Below, piece by piece: positions 7,901 to 10,542 of a DNA stretch of 10,542 bases (position 1 is the stretch's first letter; each line of letters starts with the position of its first letter). The position numbers and the translations under genes are program-made. The notes under the pieces were generated by a model. The model saw only the letters and a program-made list of their open reading frames with translations, made no database searches and had not been told where the DNA came from. Source of the DNA: JBECKQ01 sp040235375 (GTDB lineage: Bacteria; Planctomycetota; Phycisphaerae; UBA1845); assembly GCA_040235375.1 (NCBI GenBank), contig JBECKQ010000160.1:1-10542 (forward strand). Direction: 5' to 3'.

Positions 7901-8436
7901 AGGCCGAGGACGCCAAGGTGCTGCTGTTCGAGGCGGTTCGCGAACTGCTGTTCAACGCGGTGAAGCACTCCGGCACGAAGTCGGCATCGGTGAGTCTGCG
8001 GCGTTTGAAGGACGATCGCGTGCACATCGTCGTGGCGGACGAGGGCCGCGGCTTCGATCCGCAAGCGCTCAAGCCCGTCGGATCGACCGGCCGGGGATTC
8101 GGACTGTTCAGCATCGGCGAGAGGCTGAGCATGATCGGTGGGCACTTCGAGGTCGATAGCGCCCCCGGCGAAGGCAGCCGGTTCACCATCACCGCGCCCA
8201 TCGGCAAGTCCGCAGCTCCGGCCGCCCCGCCGGTCGAACCGTCACCAGCTACTCCGCCGACGGAAGAAGCGGCTCCCGCGCCGGCGCCGATTCCCGGCGC
8301 GAAGATCCGCGTCATGCTCGCCGACGACCACGCCGTCATGCGCCAAGGTCTGGCGCTGCTGCTCAGCAACGTGCCGGACATCGATATCGTGGGGGAGGCG
8401 GCGGACGGCCAGGATGCGATCGAGGTTGCCGGCTAG
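4903..8436 (+). CDS. Multi-PAS/GAF sensor histidine kinase (HisKA_3 type) ending in a receiver cut by an in-frame TAG
   Basis: Cytosolic sensor kinase with no membrane helix. Approximate domain order by position: PAS 5006-5385, PAS 5386-5770, PAS 5771-6165, PAS 6241-6618 (each of these four ends in a DIT- or DVT-type motif, three of them followed by a short coiled linker), GAF 6619-7150, PAS 7151-7540, then the HPK7/HisKA_3 segment with phosphoacceptor His (codon 7630-7632, in RLARVLHDHLQQ). HATPase_c spans 7900-8205 with the N box ELLFNAVKHS, DEGRGFD and GRGFGLFSIGERL. A Pro/Ala linker (8206-8300) leads to the first ~45 residues of a NarL-type receiver (IRVMLADDHAVMRQGL). TAG at 8434-8436 stops translation before the receiver Asp. 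The kinase core itself is intact. The start is uncertain: GTG 4903 is used here; TTG 4738, TTG 4918 and GTG 4972 are alternatives, none with a good Shine-Dalgarno. The signals sensed are unknown. Confidence 0.88.
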   Translation: MERTRLAIEDKRRRARTKKPAASVGRRRTTRTQHVSERQYRQLFDSMTEGFALHEIISTEAGRPVDYRLIAVNPAFERLTGLKREDVLGKPIRESLPGNNPRWDEAFQQVARTGEGVHIEAFAPPLNRWYGAFVYRSSARQFAVIFTDITARKQAEEALRVANERLALAQRCAGAGVWDWDFATGKLHWSPQLFELFGLDPSSMDATFETWHSVVHPDDRRKADEQIEDAVRNHTSLASEYRVVLPSGQTRWISALGNVSSDEHGQPQRMSGICLDITQRRAAEESLKQSKHEYQSLAENLPSMVYRVYLLEDNRMQFFNRQVQPMTGYRVDELTGGAVCQIEPLIVEEDRARVRDTVLEATRNREPFEVTYRLRRKDGEVRNFSERGRPVEGPDGQLCYIDGVIVDVTHHQQVEEALRQTRDELEQLVRERTARGNLAEAALIESQRDYAAMFEASSVGKAQANPATRRFTRVNQAMAQITGYSVDELCRMDFADLTHPDDRQRDAEVTTPVLKGNADRWQIEKRYVRKNGDVIWVNVAANLIRDPDGKPSRTIAVIQDITERKRAEAELERTNRMLHVLGECNEAVIRIDDEQQLMQEVCRIAVEVGGFRMAWVGLAQHDQEKSVRPVACAGFDDGYLESARISWADDEQGSGPTGNAIRTGQLQLGSDFLTDPHLAPWRQEAAKRGYRCSISLPLRQDHAVIGALTIYGAESAVFDDAQSKVLRELADDLSLGLNALRLRAALREQSKILDAYFQYSVTPLVLLDRDFNFIRVNQAYAEACGKETADFPGRNHFEFYPQADNEAIFQSVVKSRTPYVAKAKAFTFPDDPERGVSYWDWILTPLLDETGEVEFLVFALEEVTSRVLAEKGLRAANEQLSSRAAQLRALAGELTLTEQRERGRLARVLHDHLQQILVAAKFRMSILGRTTDEVVRAGVKEVESLLDESISASRSLTAELSPPILHQGGLPDGLKWLARWMADKHGLFVELSAQKDASPQAEDAKVLLFEAVRELLFNAVKHSGTKSASVSLRRLKDDRVHIVVADEGRGFDPQALKPVGSTGRGFGLFSIGERLSMIGGHFEVDSAPGEGSRFTITAPIGKSAAPAAPPVEPSPATPPTEEAAPAPAPIPGAKIRVMLADDHAVMRQGLALLLSNVPDIDIVGEAADGQDAIEVAG

Positions 8437-8685
8437 CTGCTGCCCGACGTGATCCTGATGGACGTGAGCATGCCGAAGCTCAACGGCATCGAAGCCACGC
8501 GTGCTATCCACAACGACAACCCCAGGATCCGGATCATCGGTCTGTCGATGTTCCAGGAGGCCGAGCGGGCCCAAGCCCTTCGCGACGCCGGCGCCGTGCG
8601 CTACCTCACCAAGACCGGCCCTTCGGCTGCGCTGGTGGCCGCCATCCGTGCCTGCATGACGAATGGCCCCGGCAGGAAGCCGTAG
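8437..8685 (+). pseudogene. C-terminal part of the kinase's receiver domain, downstream of the in-frame TAG
   Basis: This is the direct in-frame continuation of the kinase after the TAG at 8434-8436, with no base gained or lost. It holds the rest of a NarL/FixJ-type receiver: phosphoacceptor Asp in ILMDVSMPKLNG (codon 8461-8463), the conserved Ser in IIGLS, and Lys in YLTKTGPS, ending with AAIRACM and a normal TAG. No DNA-binding HTH follows. A GTG at 8449 could nominally restart translation, but the product would lack the first strand, first helix and acidic pair of the fold and would not be a working receiver. Options are a point nonsense mutation (for example CAG to TAG), a sequencing error, or translational readthrough. 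I list it as the broken end of one gene. Confidence 0.8.
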
Positions 8686-8709
8686 GCGGGCTTTTCCGCA
8701 GCCGCCCGC
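8686..8709 (+). terminator. Weak GC hairpin just after the receiver stop
   Basis: GCGGGC at 8686-8691 and GCCCGC at 8704-8709 pair with a 12-base loop, immediately after the TAG at 8683-8685. There is no T-run behind it, so it would be at best a weak or factor-assisted terminator or an mRNA 3'-end stabiliser. Confidence 0.25.
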
Positions 8710-8745
8710 TGCGCCCGGAGTCACCGGTCCAAGCGGCGCTGGGAC

Positions 8746-8774
8746 TCGACAATCCCGCGTGAGCCTGCTATGAA
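8746..8774 (+). promoter_or_regulatory. Candidate sigma-70 promoter for the tRNA
   Basis: TCGACA at 8746-8751 and TATGAA at 8769-8774 are separated by 17 bases, and a TG one base before the -10 gives an extended -10 (TGCTATGAA). Predicted initiation near 8781 is about 45 bases before the tRNA 5' end, as expected for a tRNA leader. The support is motif match only. Confidence 0.4.
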
Positions 8775-8825
8775 TGGGCCGATCCCGTGGCCCGCTTATC
8801 GTTGCTTGGCGGGTGCGGGTACGGA

Positions 8826-8899
8826 AGCGGCGTAGCTCAGTTGGTTAGAGCAGCGGATTCATAAACCGCAGGTCGCCGGTTCAACTCCGGCCGCCGCTA
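8826..8899 (+). tRNA. tRNA with anticodon CAU, probably elongator tRNA-Met
   Basis: Cloverleaf can be folded by eye. Acceptor AGCGGCG (8826-8832) pairs with CGCCGCT (8892-8898), with discriminator A8899. D stem GCTC/GAGC with loop AGTTGGTTA (8835-8851). Anticodon stem GCGGA/ACCGC with loop TTCATAA, anticodon CAT at 8860-8862. Variable loop AGGTC, T stem GCCGG/CCGGC with loop TTCAACT (8875-8891). The last anticodon-stem pair is an A-A mismatch (8857/8865). CCA is not encoded. The lack of a mismatch at position 1-72 speaks against initiator tRNA-fMet. A lysidine-type tRNA-Ile(CAU) cannot be fully excluded without an identity-element model. Confidence 0.92.
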
Positions 8900-9039
8900 G
8901 TGAACGCAACTCGATGCTGGCCAGTCACTTACGGCTGGCTACTTTTCTGCGCCGAATCCGAGTTTTTGCGCCAGACGCGCCTTGCGCAGGTGATCGCGGC
9001 GTTTAGCGGCACGCGCCCACGGGGTCGGTGAGCTGGTTC
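8900..9039. other. Spacer between the tRNA and the convergent gene's terminator
   Basis: No gene seen. A small stem GCCAG/CTGGC near 8919-8939 is followed by TACTTTTCTG and could act as a weak terminator for the tRNA transcript. The stem is only 5 bp, so this is tentative. Confidence 0.25.
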
Positions 9040-9082
9040 GAAACAAGAAAACGGGGGGAAGCACGCAGCTTTCCTCCCCGTT
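9040..9082 (-). terminator. Intrinsic terminator of the minus-strand secreted-protein gene
   Basis: On the minus strand a long stem (9069-9082 against 9050-9061; AACGGGG/CCCCGTT plus an inner GGAAG/CTTTCC side, one bulged base) with a 7-base loop is followed by a T-rich tract read as TTCTTGTTT (9049-9041). It lies about 40 bases after the stop codon at 9121-9123. The plus-strand side is not followed by a T-run, so it works mainly for the minus-strand gene. Confidence 0.8.
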
Positions 9083-9120
9083 GATCGTCTACCAGTCAGG
9101 TTGGGCGCCCAACCGCCGGC

Positions 9121-9888
9121 CTAGTCATCAGCCGGCATATAGCTCAACTCGGGCCGAAACCGAGCCAGGGCCGATTTCTGGCTCTTCACACATTTCACCA
9201 GGCCCTCCCGGATCAACTGCGCCTCCGTACGACCGACCGTCTCCTCCATCATCTTCCAGAATGGCTTTTCCGGCCCCTCCATATCGGCCCAGTTCTTGTG
9301 CGGGATGACCAAATAGTACGTCCCCGATTCGGTGCCGCTGACTGCGGACAGCCATGCGTACTCGACGTCCCAACCGGTCTCGAGAATCGCCTTCTGCATC
9401 TTCTCGAGCAGATGCATGAACTCCTCGCCCCTGCCGAAGTGGACCTGGTAGGTGTACACCGTCACCATCGCCGGCACGTCCCCGGTATCCGGCCAGTGTG
9501 ACACCTTCGGCAGCCCCCTTACGAGCGAGGACTGGAGCACGTCCACGTGTGGCATGGCAACCTGGTGGAACTGCGCTCGGGCCTGTACCGCGCGCTCGCC
9601 GCGATCATCCATGTCCTTCCAATCGTGGCCCGGCGAGCGGAAGATATACTCGCCGGTGTGATCGCCGGTTTCCCATTGCCACGTGTGCCAGTGCCAGCTC
9701 TCGTCATTCTGCTTGTACCACTCGATCTGCTTGCTCATGCCGGCTTCGAATGCCGCCTCGTGGCCGTTTTTGACTTTGATCCGGTAGTCTCGGGAGATTG
9801 TTGGCTGCTCCTCATCATCGGCGCGAACGTCCGCCACGATCAGCACGATCACCATGGAAGCCGCCAATCTCATCAGAATCCTGCTCAT
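9121..9888 (-). CDS. Secreted protein of unknown function with an internally duplicated domain
   Basis: A 255-residue protein with a signal peptide (hydrophobic core at about 5-19, likely cut after VRA at 23) and no recognised catalytic motif. It consists of two similar halves offset by 110 residues: GEYIFRSPGHDWKDM at 79-93 matches GTYYLVIPHKNWADM at 189-203 (shared G-x-Y, P, W, D-M positions), and each is preceded by a strand (DYRIKVKNGHEAAFE; VYTYQVHFGRGEEFM) and an amphipathic helix. That strand-helix-strand-strand-helix pattern resembles dimeric alpha/beta-barrel (ferredoxin-like) domains fused in tandem. The first half has a Trp/His-rich patch (WHWHTWQW, 65-72) missing from the second. 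ATG at 9888 is chosen over the in-frame GTG at 9915 because AAGGAG at 9902-9897 lies 8 bases upstream and falls inside the longer version. It stands alone with its own terminator. The function is not known to me. Confidence 0.85.
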   Translation of the reverse strand: MSRILMRLAASMVIVLIVADVRADDEEQPTISRDYRIKVKNGHEAAFEAGMSKQIEWYKQNDESWHWHTWQWETGDHTGEYIFRSPGHDWKDMDDRGERAVQARAQFHQVAMPHVDVLQSSLVRGLPKVSHWPDTGDVPAMVTVYTYQVHFGRGEEFMHLLEKMQKAILETGWDVEYAWLSAVSGTESGTYYLVIPHKNWADMEGPEKPFWKMMEETVGRTEAQLIREGLVKCVKSQKSALARFRPELSYMPADD

Positions 9889-9896
9889 GGTCCTTT

Positions 9897-9902
9897 CTCC
9901 TT
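9897..9902 (-). promoter_or_regulatory. Strong Shine-Dalgarno fixing the start of the duplicated-domain protein
   Basis: AAGGAG on the minus strand, 8 bases before ATG 9888-9886. Because it lies within the longer open frame starting at GTG 9915, it favours the ATG start, which also puts the signal peptide at the true N-terminus. Confidence 0.75.
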
Positions 9903-9915
9903 GCAGTGCGTCCAC

Positions 9916-10542
9916 AAACCTCGCCCGGGCAGGGATCTGCCGCGAGCTCCGCGATCAACCAGAAGTGCGCGCAGGACCCGATCCCGCGCACACACGCAAA
10001 GCCGATATGAGGGGGCTATCCGGTCAGGCAGCAAAATCAATCGCCAAGCGACCGCCGCTGTGGTGCGCCACTCGGTACGTGCGGCACTCGATCGACGGAC
10101 GGACACCCCTCACGCTGCAACTCGTTGGTGAACCGGCCCTATATTCCCAGTCTACCCGAAGCTCGATGACGGCACCAGGGGAATGCAACGGTCACAGGAC
10201 ATCCGTCCGTGCTGAGAATCCCAATTTCAATCCACGCGAAAGCGATCAGCTCCTGGCGCCTACTCAACGCGCGTAGGGTCAAGCGGACGCGCGTCAGACG
10301 CGCCGGGCCCCCCCCGTCTAGATTCCCGCGATCTGCAATGCTTCCGCGCTCGAGATGCGGTCGCGCCGCCTGGAACGCCAAATCGAGGATCTGGGTCAGA
10401 AGCGATGAGCGCCTGCGTCCGCGCTACCCGGCGCAGCCGGCCTTGTATTCGAGCCCTGTTCGCCGAGCGCCGGTCTGGGGCTCCAGATCAGTTCAGATTC
10501 CACGCCACAGCGGACACCCGCCCCAGCCGTTCCGAGCATCTC
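9916..10542. other. Region without a convincing gene at the right edge
   Basis: Open frames here are short, Arg-rich and unlike any family I know. A minus-strand frame open from the edge to TGA at 10396-10398 (48 codons) could be the end of an outside gene, but its composition is not persuasive. The promoter for the minus-strand gene at 9121-9888 should lie in the left part, but I see no clear -35/-10 pair. CG-rich palindromes cluster at 10266-10303, and a run of eight C residues lies at 10308-10315. Confidence 0.5.
10266..10303. repeat. Cluster of ACGCGCGT palindromes
   Basis: ACGCGCGT occurs at 10266-10273 and again at 10287-10294, 21 bases apart (about two helical turns). The second lies in a perfect 10-bp palindrome GACGCGCGTC (10286-10295), which overlaps a 7-bp dyad GCGCGTC-A-GACGCGC (10289-10303). 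It could be a protein-binding site. In GC-rich DNA such short CG palindromes also arise by chance. Confidence 0.35.

Noticed and set aside
8434..8436. Genome-wide reassignment of TAG to an amino acid
   Set aside because: TAG is also the natural stop of the CPBP gene (3089-3091), of the receiver frame (8683-8685) and of the minus-strand gene (9123-9121), each at the expected protein end.
9889..9915. GTG start at 9915 for the duplicated-domain protein
   Set aside because: The AAGGAG ribosome site would lie inside the coding sequence, and the signal peptide fits ATG 9888.
10396..10542. Minus-strand 48-codon frame open to the right edge, and a short plus-strand frame ending LERQIEDLGQKR near 10398
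   Set aside because: Both are too short and show no recognisable family; they could be ends of outside or decayed genes, but this cannot be supported from the window.

Overview
The window is GC-rich bacterial DNA with compact, mostly plus-strand genes that have recognisable Shine-Dalgarno sites. The gene content is an environmental sensory and proteolytic set: a ClC channel, a site-2 protease with CBS domains, a CPBP protease, a secreted S10 carboxypeptidase, and a very long PAS/GAF histidine kinase fused to a receiver. Together with a tRNA gene lacking an encoded CCA, this would suit Planctomycetota or a similar large-genome environmental lineage. That placement is inference with modest confidence, because no taxonomic marker gene is present.

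Layout. The left edge (1 to about 550, minus strand) holds the N-terminal part of a ClC chloride channel or transporter, recognised by its GSGGSAGRE selectivity signature; the gene continues off the window. A roughly 450-base divergent spacer with several palindromes follows. Positions 1002-4718 are a close-packed plus-strand set of three proteases: M50/CBS, CPBP and a signal-peptide-bearing S10 carboxypeptidase (gaps of 83 and 31 bases, a good Shine-Dalgarno before each). From about 4903 to 8685 runs a soluble sensor kinase with about five PAS domains, one GAF, an HPK7-type (HisKA_3) dimerisation/phosphoacceptor segment, an HATPase domain, a Pro/Ala linker and a NarL-type receiver. The receiver is cut by an in-frame TAG at 8434-8436, upstream of its phosphorylatable Asp, while the same frame continues cleanly to the normal end of the receiver. 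A CAU-anticodon tRNA (8826-8899) lies downstream with a plausible promoter. On the minus strand, 9121-9888 encodes a small secreted protein that appears to be an internal tandem duplication of an alpha/beta-barrel-like domain, followed by a clear intrinsic terminator at 9040-9082. The last 630 bases hold no convincing gene, only a small cluster of CG-rich palindromes.

How the genes may work together. The three proteases are probably co-transcribed and all concern the membrane or envelope: two cut within the membrane and one acts outside it. The kinase reads as a cytosolic multi-input sensor. Whether its receiver is still made depends on the internal TAG, which is the most notable feature of the window. 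TAG also ends at least two other genes here, so genome-wide recoding of TAG is unlikely. I did not find a clearly new multi-gene system. The best leads are the interrupted receiver, the duplicated secreted protein and the three-protease cluster.
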